A DNA stretch of 36,805 nucleotides from an uncultured Bacteroidales bacterium (GCA_937911935.1 CALDQH010000108.1:1-36805), one strand, 5' to 3'; positions 15,140 to 23,362 are shown, counted from the first letter of the stretch. Numbers and translations: made by a program. Notes: a model not told the origin generated them from the letters alone.

Positions 15140-15925
15140 ATGAAAAATTTAAAAGGATTTCTTGCTTTTATACTAACTGTATTTTTTATGCCTGTAGTGG
15201 CACAAAGTACACAGCAAAAAATATACGAATGCTATGTTTTTAACGATATCGCAACTTGGAAACAGGTGGTAGATAGTTTGCAACAGGTAAAATCCCTTAC
15301 AGATACACAAAACGAAGCACTCCTAAACTACGAATATGGGTATGTAGCGTGGTGCTTGAGCAAAAAAGTAAATAATAAGACAGAGGCCGAAAAATATTTG
15401 AACAAAGCTTATTTGCATTTAGAGACCTTGCCCAAAACATCCAATTACGAGGCAACTGTTTTGGCATATCATGCGGCCTTTGTTGCGTACGAAATCGTTT
15501 TGTCGCCTATTAAGGCTCCTTTTATCGGTTCAAAATCCATTAAATATGCCAAGAAAGCCTTGAGTCTCGACTCGCTCAATTATTTTGCGCACATTCAAAT
15601 GGGTAATATTTACTATTACATGCCTCCTTTGTTGGGTGGATCAACCCAAAAGGCCATAAAGCATTATACTCAGGCAAAACAATTGATGCAACAACAGCAT
15701 ATCCATCAGCAAAATTGGCTCTATATGAATTTGCTTTTAACCATAGCCGATGCGTATAAAAAAGAAAAAGATTGGAAAATGGTAAAGTCGTGCTACGACG
15801 AAGCTTTGCAGATGCAGCCCAATTATCCCTACATCATCGAAAATTTATACCCAACGCTTCAAAAAAATGAAGCAATAACATCTGGAATATTGCGTAGCGA
15901 TTCGCCTCACCAAATCACCAAATAA
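15140..15925 (+). CDS. Exported TPR-like protein
   Basis: Secreted or periplasmic protein of 261 residues. The start at 15140 gives a clear signal peptide, MKNLKGFLAFILTVFFMPVVAQS; an earlier in-frame ATG (15113) lies inside priA and would hide the signal behind nine residues. The body is alpha-helical with TPR-like spacing, for example the pair around SLNYFAHIQMGNIYYYMPP and the later DWKMVKSCYDEALQMQPNYP. LLGGSTQKAIKHYTQA resembles a motif I have seen in uncharacterised Bacteroidetes TPR proteins. One base separates it from priA, so it is probably translationally coupled. Its last codons (SPHQITK) lie in an octamer repeat array, so the C-terminus may be repeat-derived. Function unknown. Confidence 0.75.
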   Translation: MKNLKGFLAFILTVFFMPVVAQSTQQKIYECYVFNDIATWKQVVDSLQQVKSLTDTQNEALLNYEYGYVAWCLSKKVNNKTEAEKYLNKAYLHLETLPKTSNYEATVLAYHAAFVAYEIVLSPIKAPFIGSKSIKYAKKALSLDSLNYFAHIQMGNIYYYMPPLLGGSTQKAIKHYTQAKQLMQQQHIHQQNWLYMNLLLTIADAYKKEKDWKMVKSCYDEALQMQPNYPYIIENLYPTLQKNEAITSGILRSDSPHQITK

Positions 15926-15936
15926 CCGCATCATCA
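15905..15936. repeat. Octamer array abutting a bidirectional terminator
   Basis: CCTCACCA, AATCACCA, AATAACCG, CATCATCA. It starts within the last codons of the TPR gene and ends one base before the terminator A-tract. AATAACCGCATCA is also found in the array of the rRNA leader (36558-36570). Confidence 0.75.
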
Positions 15937-15937
15937 T

Positions 15938-15966
15938 AAAAAAAAGCCCCGCAGGGCTTTTTTTTA
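15938..15966. terminator. Bidirectional intrinsic terminator
   Basis: AAAAAGCCC (15941-15949), CGCA loop, GGGCTTTTT (15954-15962), with an A-run before and T-run after. It serves both the TPR gene (plus) and mscS (minus), whose stop codon lies in the T-run. Confidence 0.9.
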
Positions 15967-16779
15967 TTTCGCTTGATGAACCGTAAGTTGTGGGAATGGG
16001 AACTCAATGCCTTCCTTGTTAAAGGTTTCGTACACAATCTTGTTCATATCAAAGTAAACACCCCAGTAATCGCCACTTTTAACCCATGCACGAACGGTAA
16101 TATTTACGCTGCTGTCTGCCAATTCGCCCAAAGCAATAAAGTGAGCTGGGTCTTTTAAGATGCGGCTATCAGCGGCAATTAATTTCTCGATAACGGCTTT
16201 TACTTTTTCGTAGTCTGTGCCATAATCAACACCAAAGCTCCAATCAACACGACGAATGTCTTGGGTGCTGTAGTTGGTAATTACGTTGCTGCTTAGCGGA
16301 CCATTAGGAATGAAAATAGTTTTGTGGTCGGGAGTGGTTAGCACGGTGTGGAAAATTTGAATTTCTTTTACACTACCAGCTTGACCTTGTGCTTCGATGT
16401 AATCGCCTGTTTTAATGGGTTTAAAAAGCAAAATCATAACGCCACCAGCAAAGTTTTGCAAGTTGCCGCTAAGTGCCATACCCACAGCAACACCAGCAGA
16501 AGCCAATAGAGCTGCAAACGAGGTAGTTTCTACGCCTAATGCGCCAACAACTGCAATAAGCAATAGTACGGTTAGGGTTACATTTACCAAGCTTTTAACA
16601 AACGATTTGATGCCTTCGTCCATGCTTTCGCGTTTGTTCAATGCTTTGGTTACAATTTTCTTGATAAACGAAATTAGCACGCGACCTACAATAAAGATAA
16701 GGATAGCAGCCAAAATGTTTTTGCCAATTTCGATGCCCGAATCCCAGGCAACGTTCAAATAAGGTTGAAGTTTTTCCAT
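15964..16779 (-). CDS. mscS: Small-conductance mechanosensitive channel MscS
   Basis: Tension-gated inner-membrane channel that releases solutes during hypo-osmotic shock. 271 residues, close to the 286 of the E. coli protein. N-terminal helices at about 17-40 and 65-85 are followed by the pore helix TM3 with its Gly/Ala-rich face (ALLASAGVAVGMALSGNLQNFAGGVMILLFKPIKTGDYIEA). The beta domain (GSVKEIQIFHTVLTTPDHKTIFIPNG) and alpha/beta C-terminus (VNITVRAWVKSGDYW) follow. A minus-strand TAACTTTG box at 16841-16848 would place an octamer array in its 5' leader. Single-gene unit sharing a terminator with the TPR gene. Confidence 0.95.
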   Translation of the reverse strand: MEKLQPYLNVAWDSGIEIGKNILAAILIFIVGRVLISFIKKIVTKALNKRESMDEGIKSFVKSLVNVTLTVLLLIAVVGALGVETTSFAALLASAGVAVGMALSGNLQNFAGGVMILLFKPIKTGDYIEAQGQAGSVKEIQIFHTVLTTPDHKTIFIPNGPLSSNVITNYSTQDIRRVDWSFGVDYGTDYEKVKAVIEKLIAADSRILKDPAHFIALGELADSSVNITVRAWVKSGDYWGVYFDMNKIVYETFNKEGIEFPFPQLTVHQAK

Positions 16780-16797
16780 GATGTTTATTGTTTAATG

Positions 16798-16837
16798 TTT
16801 AGTCGATTAGTCGATTCACCGATTAGTCAAAATTAGA
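16798..16837. repeat. Octamer array between mscS and the GH13 gene
   Basis: TTTAGTCG, ATTAGTCG, ATTCACCG, ATTAGTCA, AAATTAGA. Given the -7 box at 16841-16848 (minus), the array would be transcribed as part of the mscS leader. Confidence 0.82.
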
Positions 16838-16840
16838 ACA

Positions 16841-16848
16841 CAAAGTTA
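16841..16848 (-). promoter_or_regulatory. -7 box of mscS
   Basis: Minus-strand TAACTTTG, about 62 nt before the mscS ATG. No TTG at the expected -33 position. Confidence 0.45.
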
Positions 16849-16860
16849 TAAAATATTTTT

Positions 16861-16891
16861 TTGTTTTTTTTGCTCAAAAACCGTATATTTG
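16861..16891 (+). promoter_or_regulatory. Promoter of the GH13 gene
   Basis: TTG at 16861-16863, 20-nt spacer, TATATTTG at 16884-16891. The predicted transcript start is near 16897, about 33 nt before the chosen ATG, which supports that start. Confidence 0.68.
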
Positions 16892-16929
16892 TCTTTTGTG
16901 AACAAATCATTAACTACAATAATCAACTT

Positions 16930-19602
16930 ATGAAAAAAATCTTGTTGACGGTCTTGTTGGCAGTTTCGTCGCTGATGGGTGTTTTTGCCCAATCCTACAC
17001 AGGCGATCAAGCCAAACGAGGCTATGCTATTTTTAGCGACAAAGTAACCTTTATTTTTGACGAGAACATTTACGGAGTGCGCCCCGAACGTGTGTTTGTA
17101 ACGGGCGATTTTCGTGGTTGGGATGCTTCTACCGAAGTAGGCGAGTGGGAGCTTAAAAAAGTAGGCGAGCAATGGATGCTTACTTTCGATAACGTTGACG
17201 AAAGCGTTATCAAACCCAATACTGGTTTTAAATTCCGTATTAACAACGAAGGTCAATGGTTAGATCCTACCGACCAATCGCCAAACGTAAAAGGTGGCAA
17301 CCTAATTTACGAAATGGACCGCGTAGTAGCAGGTCTTACTGCAGAAATTCGTAAAAGCAACCTTATTTGGGCTACTATCTCGGGTGTAAAACGTTCTTTC
17401 AATCCTGCTGATTACATCATTAAAGATGCTCAAGGTAACGAAATTAAAGTGGTAGGCGTGCTTCCTAACGAATCTACCACTACGCTTATCGTTCCCGAAA
17501 AAGACCTTGACATTCGTCGTGTTTATTACCTCGAAATTCCTTCGCAAAAACTTAGAGCAGCATGTTCGTACGACGGTTGGTTCCGCGAAGTGTATTCTAC
17601 CAAAGAACTAGGTGCAAACATCGACAATGGTGTTACTTCTATCCGTGTATTTGCTCCACGTGCAGAACAAGTTAAACTGTATCTTTACAAGGGTGCCAAC
17701 GATACCGAGGCATATCAAACATTCAATATGACCGTTGACAACGACGGAGTTTGGGAAACCATTATCAACGAAGATTTGCACGGTGTTTATTACGACTTTA
17801 CCGTTCATGGTTCTACCGACCCAGGTAACTTCTTCTACGAAACCAAACCTGTTCACATCAACGATCCATACGCTCGTGTAAGCGACGATACCTTTGGTAA
17901 ATGCCGTATTTGGCATCGCACCAAAGCGGCTACTCCTTTAAAAGGTGGTGTGCCTAAAATGGAAGATGTAATCTCTTACGAAGTTCACGTTCAAGACTTT
18001 ACCGATAATCTTCCTTTGCCCGATAGCTTAAAAGGTACCATTCGTGGTATGATTACTCCAGGTCTTAGAAACAAAAATGGCGAGAAAGTAGGTTTTGACT
18101 ACTTAGTAGATTTAGGCATCAACGTAGTGCACTTAATGCCTGTTCAAGAATACCTACACTTCCCAACAGACGACTGGTATGAATCGTTCAAAGACGATCC
18201 ATACATGATTGAGCAAGGTATTGCACACGAAAACTACCAATGGGGTTATCGTACCTCTTTTGCTATGGCAGTAGAATCTCGTTACCGTGTTAAAGGAGCA
18301 GAATTAGGCTCTGAACGCGACGATATGCGCGACCTTGTTCAAGCATTCCACGACAAAGGCATTGCCGTTATCATCGACATCGTGCCTAACCACACTGCCG
18401 AAGACATGGATGGCAAACAATTCTTGTTCAACTTTAATGGCTTTGACAAACAATACTACTATCGTACCAAAAACTTTGAACACATTGGTGCATACGGCAA
18501 CGAGGTTAAAACCGAAAACCGTCCTATGACCCAACGTTGGTTAATCGACCAAGTTAAATACTTTATCGACGAATTTGGTATCGATGGTGTGCGTGTTGAC
18601 ATTGCTGGTCAAATGGACCAACAAACCTTAACAGCATTCTGGGATGCTATTGGTCGCGATAAGATTGTTTATGGCGAGCCATGGATTGCATCGAACGACC
18701 CCGATTACGAAGCTAACCCCGATTGGGACTGGTACAAAGAAGATTCACCCATTTGCTACTTCCAAGACGAGTCTCGTAGCTCATACAAAGGCCCTGTATT
18801 CCAATTGGTAGATCCTAAAAACGACCGTGGCTGGGCTGGTGGTAAATACAGCGAACGCGAAGGCGTTATGCGTGGTTTAACTTGTACTTGCAAAGACGAC
18901 AAGAATCCTAACAGCGGTATTTCTTACCTTGATATTCACGATAACTTTGCACTTGCCGATCAATTTGGTCGCAACTTTGATGGTCGCGACTCGGTTTACG
19001 AAAATGAATACAAAATTGCGGTAACCTTGCTTTATACCACACTTGGTCCTATCGTAACGCACGGTGGTTCAGAAATTATGCGTAGTAAAGCACACGCTCC
19101 ACTTCGCGAAGAAGTTCGTACTACCAAAGCTGGTTACAATGCTTATATGCACGGCTATCGTGACACTTACAACCACCGTACCGCTAATACCTTTGTTTGG
19201 GAACAAGTAGGTCAAAAACCAACTGGTACCAACTTCAACGACTACGACAATATGTACAAATTCTGGCGTGGTTGGAATACATTCCGTAAATCTGAATACG
19301 GTAAAGTGTTCCGTCAAGGCGAAGCTGTTCCAGAAGGTTACTACAAATGGTTCTTGCCACAGCCCGAAAGTGCATTGGGTTACTTAGTGGACGACAAAGT
19401 ATTGGTACTTATCAATGCTGGTCACGAACCTATCGATTTTGAAAATGTAGAACTACCCAAAGGTAAATGGCAATTGGTAGGTACATCAGATGCTATCAAC
19501 ATTAAAGGTGTAAAATCGAAAAACAAAACCACCAAAGTGAAAGCGGGCGTAAACAAAGTTACCGTAGAACCCCTTTCGCAATACGTTTGGATTAAAAAAT
19601 AA
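16930..19602 (+). CDS. Secreted GH13 glycosidase, pullulanase/debranching type
   Basis: Exported alpha-glucan hydrolase of 890 residues. The start at 16930 gives a signal peptide (MKKILLTVLLAVSSLMGVFAQS); upstream codons from 16861 overlap the promoter. N-terminal carbohydrate-binding-like folds include VFVTGDFRGWD (about 55-65) and a CBM48-like segment VTSIRVFAPRAEQVKLYLY (about 235-255). The catalytic barrel carries the four GH13 regions: DIVPNH; GVRVDIAG with nucleophile Asp557; YGEPW with acid/base Glu583; and DIHDNF with Asp671. The YQWGY block near residue 437 resembles the YNWGY signature of type I pullulanases. Likely cleaves alpha-1,6 or mixed alpha-glucan bonds; exact specificity not determined. 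Single-gene unit with its own promoter and terminator. Confidence 0.88.
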   Translation: MKKILLTVLLAVSSLMGVFAQSYTGDQAKRGYAIFSDKVTFIFDENIYGVRPERVFVTGDFRGWDASTEVGEWELKKVGEQWMLTFDNVDESVIKPNTGFKFRINNEGQWLDPTDQSPNVKGGNLIYEMDRVVAGLTAEIRKSNLIWATISGVKRSFNPADYIIKDAQGNEIKVVGVLPNESTTTLIVPEKDLDIRRVYYLEIPSQKLRAACSYDGWFREVYSTKELGANIDNGVTSIRVFAPRAEQVKLYLYKGANDTEAYQTFNMTVDNDGVWETIINEDLHGVYYDFTVHGSTDPGNFFYETKPVHINDPYARVSDDTFGKCRIWHRTKAATPLKGGVPKMEDVISYEVHVQDFTDNLPLPDSLKGTIRGMITPGLRNKNGEKVGFDYLVDLGINVVHLMPVQEYLHFPTDDWYESFKDDPYMIEQGIAHENYQWGYRTSFAMAVESRYRVKGAELGSERDDMRDLVQAFHDKGIAVIIDIVPNHTAEDMDGKQFLFNFNGFDKQYYYRTKNFEHIGAYGNEVKTENRPMTQRWLIDQVKYFIDEFGIDGVRVDIAGQMDQQTLTAFWDAIGRDKIVYGEPWIASNDPDYEANPDWDWYKEDSPICYFQDESRSSYKGPVFQLVDPKNDRGWAGGKYSEREGVMRGLTCTCKDDKNPNSGISYLDIHDNFALADQFGRNFDGRDSVYENEYKIAVTLLYTTLGPIVTHGGSEIMRSKAHAPLREEVRTTKAGYNAYMHGYRDTYNHRTANTFVWEQVGQKPTGTNFNDYDNMYKFWRGWNTFRKSEYGKVFRQGEAVPEGYYKWFLPQPESALGYLVDDKVLVLINAGHEPIDFENVELPKGKWQLVGTSDAINIKGVKSKNKTTKVKAGVNKVTVEPLSQYVWIKK

Positions 19603-19625
19603 GACTTAATCCGAATCCCTAATAC

Positions 19626-19664
19626 AAAAGGAGCTGACTTTAGTTAAATGTCGGCTCCTTTTTT
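19626..19664 (+). terminator. Intrinsic terminator after the GH13 gene
   Basis: AAAAGGAGCTGAC (19626-19638) pairs with GTCGGCTCCTTTT (19650-19662) with one G-U pair, followed by more Ts. Confidence 0.92.
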
Positions 19665-19724
19665 GTTCATGCTCCCATTGAGAAATAATTTATCGCGAAA
19701 TCCTTACAATTAAAAAAATATCTG

Positions 19725-19732
19725 TATTTTTG
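19725..19732 (+). promoter_or_regulatory. -7 box of trpS
   Basis: TATTTTTG fits TAnnTTTG and lies 37 nt before the trpS start. The -33 region shows only CTTAC, so the promoter is partly supported. Confidence 0.5.
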
Positions 19733-19769
19733 TACTTTAATGCACATGCTAAATCAATAAAAACACAAT

Positions 19770-20852
19770 ATGTCAAAAATTATTTTAACAGGCGACAGAC
19801 CTACTGGTAAATTGCACATTGGGCACTATGTAGGTTCGTTGCGTCGTAGGGTAGAATTACAAAATTCGGGAGAGTTTGATAAAATTTTTATCATGATTGC
19901 CGATGCGCAAGCATTAACCGACAACGCCGATAATCCAGAAAAAGTACGTCAAAACATCATCGAAGTAGCATTAGATTATTTGGCATGTGGTTTAGACCCT
20001 GCAAAATCAACCTTGTTTATTCAATCGCAAGTGCCCGAACTTACCGAATTGGCATTTTATTACATGAACTTGGTAACCGTTTCGCGTTTGCAACGCAACC
20101 CAACGGTAAAAACCGAAATTCAAATGCGTAACTTTGAAACCAGCATTCCTGTAGGTTTCTTTACATACCCAATCAGCCAAGCAGCCGATATTACCGCCTT
20201 TAAAGCAACCACCGTTCCTGTGGGCGAAGACCAAGCCCCTATGATTGAGCAAACCAACGAAATTGTGCGTCGTTTTAACGGTATTTATGGCGAAACTTTG
20301 GTAGAACCTAAAATTCTGTTGCCACAAAACGCGGCATGTTTGCGTTTGCCAGGTATCGACGGAAAAGCCAAAATGAGTAAGTCTTTAGGCAATTGTATTT
20401 ACCTATCCGAAGAAGCAACCGAACTGGCTAAAAAAGTAAAAGTAATGTACACAGACCCAGGACACTTACGCGTAGAAGATCCTGGCAAGGTAGAAGGTAA
20501 CGTGGTATTTACCTACTTAGATGCTTTCTGTACCGATGAGCACTTTAAAACCTATTGGCCCGAATACGCTAACCTTGACGAACTAAAAGCACACTACCGT
20601 CGTGGTGGTTTAGGTGACGTAAAATGCAAAAAGTTCCTTACCGCTGTGCTCGAAGAAGTCTTAGGACCTATCCGTGCCCGTCGTAAAGAATTTGAAAAAG
20701 ACATTCCTTATGTTTACAACGTTTTACGCGAAGGTAGCTTAAAAGCACGCGAAGTAGCCGCACAAACCCTTAACGAAGTTCGTGCAGCTATGAAAATTGA
20801 TTACTTTGACAATCAAGATTGGATTAACGAACAAGTAGCAAAATTCCAATAA
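19770..20852 (+). CDS. trpS: Tryptophanyl-tRNA synthetase
   Basis: Class I aminoacyl-tRNA synthetase charging tRNA-Trp. 360 residues, somewhat longer than the roughly 330 of E. coli and Bacillus TrpS. The HIGH motif is at 16-19 (GKLHIGHYVGSLRRRVEL) and the KMSKS loop at 201-205 (KAKMSKSLGNCIYLS). GEDQAPMIEQTNEIVRRFN corresponds to the conserved tryptophan-pocket region. The substrate-specific motif and length favour TrpS over TyrRS. One base separates its stop from a small TPR gene. Confidence 0.96.
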   Translation: MSKIILTGDRPTGKLHIGHYVGSLRRRVELQNSGEFDKIFIMIADAQALTDNADNPEKVRQNIIEVALDYLACGLDPAKSTLFIQSQVPELTELAFYYMNLVTVSRLQRNPTVKTEIQMRNFETSIPVGFFTYPISQAADITAFKATTVPVGEDQAPMIEQTNEIVRRFNGIYGETLVEPKILLPQNAACLRLPGIDGKAKMSKSLGNCIYLSEEATELAKKVKVMYTDPGHLRVEDPGKVEGNVVFTYLDAFCTDEHFKTYWPEYANLDELKAHYRRGGLGDVKCKKFLTAVLEEVLGPIRARRKEFEKDIPYVYNVLREGSLKAREVAAQTLNEVRAAMKIDYFDNQDWINEQVAKFQ

Positions 20853-20853
20853 T

Positions 20854-21123
20854 ATGTTAGAGCAAGCTAAAAAACTATTGCAAGCAGGCAAGGCAGAGCA
20901 AGCCATTTCGCAATTAGACCAATACCTGGAGTTTTCCAATCCACGCTCCGACGAGGCTTATTACCTAATGGGCAATGCCTATCGTAAATTAGAAAACCTA
21001 AGCGAGGCCATGAACTGCTACTTAAAAGCGTTGGAGTTCAATCCTAAAAGTCCAGCAAAAGAGGCGTACGAGCAGGTGTCGGAGATTTTGGATTTTTATT
21101 TTAAAGACATGTACAACCAGTAA
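20854..21123 (+). CDS. Small TPR protein downstream of trpS
   Basis: 89-residue protein without a signal peptide. It contains about two tetratricopeptide units: AKKLLQAGKAEQAISQLDQYLEF and DEAYYLMGNAYRKLENLSEAMNCYLKALEFNPKSP, the second an excellent TPR consensus. It begins one base after the trpS stop, so translation is probably coupled. TPRs mediate protein contacts; the partner is unknown. The stop is followed immediately by a structured repeat-like element. Confidence 0.75.
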   Translation: MLEQAKKLLQAGKAEQAISQLDQYLEFSNPRSDEAYYLMGNAYRKLENLSEAMNCYLKALEFNPKSPAKEAYEQVSEILDFYFKDMYNQ

Positions 21124-21245
21124 AAAGTATTTTAATGGCAAATTTCGGCGTTGCTGCTTGTCCTCAAAATGCTCATTTACGCTAAGTAAACTCCGCTTTT
21201 TCGGACTGCGCGCGCCTTGAACTTTACTCATTAAAAGTACTTTTT
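21122..21245. repeat. 124-bp structured element with 16-bp near-perfect terminal inverted repeats
   Basis: AAAAAGTATTTTAATG (21122-21137) is matched by CATTAAAAGTACTTTTT (21229-21245) with a single-base bulge. Inside are small hairpins TTTAC/GTAAA and TCCG/CGGA. It has no ORF. I recall similar strings from other Bacteroidales intergenic regions, but could not check. Candidate MITE-like repeat or non-coding RNA, most likely read on the minus strand. Confidence 0.55.
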
Positions 21246-21251
21246 AGAAAT

Positions 21252-21301
21252 GGGAGTGAACTCCCTCCTTTAAAATACATTCTTTAGGCAAAGCGCCTAA
21301 A
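21252..21301. repeat. Two further hairpins before the collagen-like gene
   Basis: GGGAG/CTCCC with TGAA loop (21252-21265) and TTTAGGC/GCCTAAA with AAAGC loop (21283-21301). No T-run follows either, so neither is a classical terminator. Confidence 0.5.
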
Positions 21302-21314
21302 TGCCTGAACATTT

Positions 21315-21354
21315 AATCACCGATTAGTCGATTAGTCGATTAGTCGATTCGTCA
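21315..21354. repeat. Octamer array before the collagen-like lipoprotein gene
   Basis: AATCACCG, ATTAGTCG three times, ATTCGTCA. The continuation (ATAAGAAA, ACGTTGAT) degrades toward the start codon at 21387. Confidence 0.85.
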
Positions 21355-21386
21355 ATAAGAAAACGTTGATTAGTCAATATAAAAAT

Positions 21387-21860
21387 ATGAAAAAACTTCT
21401 ATTCATTGCAATTACGGCACTACTATGTGCATGTGTAGGTCCAGAAGGACCACGTGGTCCACAAGGCCCTCAAGGTCCACAAGGTGAGCCTGGCGAAGGA
21501 ACCAACTGGAATGTTTCTTGGTTTACCGTAGATTCTGATAGCTGGGAACTGGTCAACAACGATGGTATGCCGTATTACAAATACACCATAACCGGCAAAG
21601 CTATTGCCAACTTAGATGAATATACCGCACGCGAAGGTTTGTTCTTTTTGTATGTATATCCTTATGGCGTAGATGTCGATCAAAATAAAAATTACATTGG
21701 CGATCAGGCTTTGCTGCCTTATACCCGCTATTATAATGGGTATAGCCTTGCAACCGATTATGAATTTTATCCAGGCGAATTAACCATTTATATAACCTAC
21801 AACGATTTTAGAGTCGCACAACCGGATACGTTTACCTTCCGTCTGGTTACTTTGTGGTAG
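21387..21860 (+). CDS. Lipoprotein with a collagen-like Gly-X-Y segment
   Basis: Predicted surface or periplasmic lipoprotein, 157 residues from ATG 21387. Signal MKKLLFIAITALLCAC, lipidation at Cys16 (an earlier in-frame ATG at 21366 lies in repeat-derived leader). Directly after the lipid anchor come seven Gly-X-Y triplets (GPEGPRGPQ..., residues about 18-38), too few for a long collagen rod but enough for a stiff or trimerising linker. The rest (NWNVSWFTVDSDSWEL...) is a beta-rich domain I do not recognise. The 3' end overlaps that of the convergent lolD gene by 14 bp. Function unknown. Confidence 0.75.
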   Translation: MKKLLFIAITALLCACVGPEGPRGPQGPQGPQGEPGEGTNWNVSWFTVDSDSWELVNNDGMPYYKYTITGKAIANLDEYTAREGLFFLYVYPYGVDVDQNKNYIGDQALLPYTRYYNGYSLATDYEFYPGELTIYITYNDFRVAQPDTFTFRLVTLW

Positions 21861-22512
21861 AAGCAATAATTGCTCCGTCGCGCATCTCAATAACTCGGTC
21901 TGATACTTCTGCCAAGTCTTTGTCGTGCGTAACCACCAAAACGGTTAACCCATATTCATTGCACAACTTACGTAGTAGGTTGTGCAATTCTTGTTTATTG
22001 GCACTATCCAAACTGCCCGATGGTTCGTCGGCTAAAATAAGCGAAGGTTGTTTGATGAGTGCCCTGGCAACGGCTACGCGTTGTTTCTCGCCGCCCGATA
22101 GTTCGTTGGGTTTGTGGTTGGCTCTATCGGATAGCCCCATGGCCTCTAATAGCGCTTTGGCTTTTGTTTCGGCTTTCGATGCTTTTTCGCCAGCAATTAA
22201 AGCAGGAATACACACATTTTCCAAGGCAGTAAACTCGGGTAAAAGTTGATGAAACTGAAACACAAATCCAATGTGTTTGCCACGAAAGGCTGCCAATTCT
22301 TTGTCTGATAATTGATGTAACGATATGCCATCTACGGTCAATATACCACTATCTGCTTTTTCGAGCGAGCCAATGATTTGTAACAACGTAGTTTTACCTG
22401 CACCACTTGCTCCGATAATCGAGACAAACTCGCCTTTGGCAATGTCTAAGTCGATGCCTTTTAAAACTTGAAGCGAACCAAAATTTTTGGTAATTCCTTG
22501 GATGTGTATCAT
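21847..22512 (-). CDS. lolD: LolD-like ABC transporter ATPase
   Basis: ATPase of the LolCDE/MacB-type ABC family; LolD powers release of lipoproteins from the inner membrane to the carrier LolA. 221 residues from ATG 22510-22512 (MIHIQGITKNFGSLQVLKGID); the longer frame reads through the tcdA gene end and is rejected. Walker A GASGAGKTT, signature LSGGEKQRVAVARAL and Walker B LILADEPSGSLD are intact, with FVFQFHQLLPEFTALENV typical of LolD. No partner permease is in the window. It overlaps the upstream tcdA stop in an ATGA arrangement, so the two are one operon. LolD versus another MacB-type ATPase is not certain. Confidence 0.85.
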   Translation of the reverse strand: MIHIQGITKNFGSLQVLKGIDLDIAKGEFVSIIGASGAGKTTLLQIIGSLEKADSGILTVDGISLHQLSDKELAAFRGKHIGFVFQFHQLLPEFTALENVCIPALIAGEKASKAETKAKALLEAMGLSDRANHKPNELSGGEKQRVAVARALIKQPSLILADEPSGSLDSANKQELHNLLRKLCNEYGLTVLVVTHDKDLAEVSDRVIEMRDGAIIASTTK

Positions 22513-23231
22513 GTGTGTTGTGTAAGTTGTTTGATGCAATAAGCTGCTAAATAGCAGCCAAATAAGGCTGGTATGTACGATATAGTCCCCACCGTTGTAC
22601 ATTTATTACGCTCGTCATCTACTTTGATAACAGCTTGTTTGTCGGCAGGTTCAATCGAGTAAACAACGGGCAGTCCTTTGTATATCCCATTGGCTTTGAG
22701 TCTGCTGCGCATGGTGCGAGCCAAACTGCAATAGTTGGTTTGCGAAATGTCTGCATAACGTAGGGCGGTTGGGTCTAACCTGCCGCCAGCACCCATCGAC
22801 GAAATGATCGGAATTTTTTGTTCGATGCAGTACGTAATCAGGGCTGTTTTGGGGGCGATGGAGTCAATGGCATCAATCACAAAATCGGGTTGGTATTGTT
22901 GCAAGACAGTAGCTACATTATCAGGGTCGATAAAAAGCGACAAGGCGTTTACTTGCAGGGTTGGGCAGATGCGAAGCAACCTATCTTGCATCAACGTGGC
23001 TTTTTCTTGCCCAATGTTGTCCGACAAAGCCAATAGCTGTCGGTTGATGTTGCTTGCCTTAACCGTGTCGGCATCAATAACGGTTAGTGTTCCCACGCCT
23101 GCACGTGCTACCATTTCGGCAGCGTATGCTCCAACGCCACCAACGCCCACAATCATAACGTGTTTGTCGGCAAGCATTTTGCAGGTATCCTCTCCTAGTA
23201 ATAAAGCCGTTCTACTTATCCATTCGTCCAT
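22509..23231 (-). CDS. tcdA: tRNA threonylcarbamoyladenosine dehydratase
   Basis: E1-like/ThiF-family enzyme that cyclises t6A37 in tRNA to ct6A using ATP. 240 residues from ATG 23229-23231 (MDEWISRTALLLGED). The nucleotide-binding motif GVGGVGAYAAEMVARAGVG and the IDADTVKASNINRQLLAL block are intact, as are the DAIDSIAPKTALI and SSMGAGGRLDPT segments that distinguish TcdA from MoeB/ThiF. The upstream Met (MLTFVF) is less likely because the start at 23231 lies 5 nt from a TACTTTTG -7 box, which would make even this mRNA nearly leaderless. Operon with lolD. Confidence 0.92.
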   Translation of the reverse strand: MDEWISRTALLLGEDTCKMLADKHVMIVGVGGVGAYAAEMVARAGVGTLTVIDADTVKASNINRQLLALSDNIGQEKATLMQDRLLRICPTLQVNALSLFIDPDNVATVLQQYQPDFVIDAIDSIAPKTALITYCIEQKIPIISSMGAGGRLDPTALRYADISQTNYCSLARTMRSRLKANGIYKGLPVVYSIEPADKQAVIKVDDERNKCTTVGTISYIPALFGCYLAAYCIKQLTQHT

Positions 23232-23236
23232 GAATA

Positions 23237-23244
23237 CAAAAGTA
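23237..23244 (-). promoter_or_regulatory. -7 box of tcdA-lolD, implying a leaderless mRNA
   Basis: Minus-strand TACTTTTG ends 5 nt before the tcdA ATG. No TTG at -33. Second candidate leaderless gene after priA. Confidence 0.45.
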
Positions 23245-23284
23245 AGCAAATTTTATGAAGTAGTTGTTTGTGTATTCTCAATAA

Positions 23285-23315
23285 TTTGAAGTTGATTTAA
23301 AAAATCGTACTTTTG
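23285..23315 (+). promoter_or_regulatory. Promoter of the second FISUMP gene
   Basis: TTTG at 23285-23288, 19-nt spacer, TACTTTTG at 23308-23315. Predicted leader about 40 nt. Confidence 0.7.
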
Positions 23316-23362
23316 CGCTCTATTTTATCTAACGCTATTTGATACGTATATTTTTTTGAACG

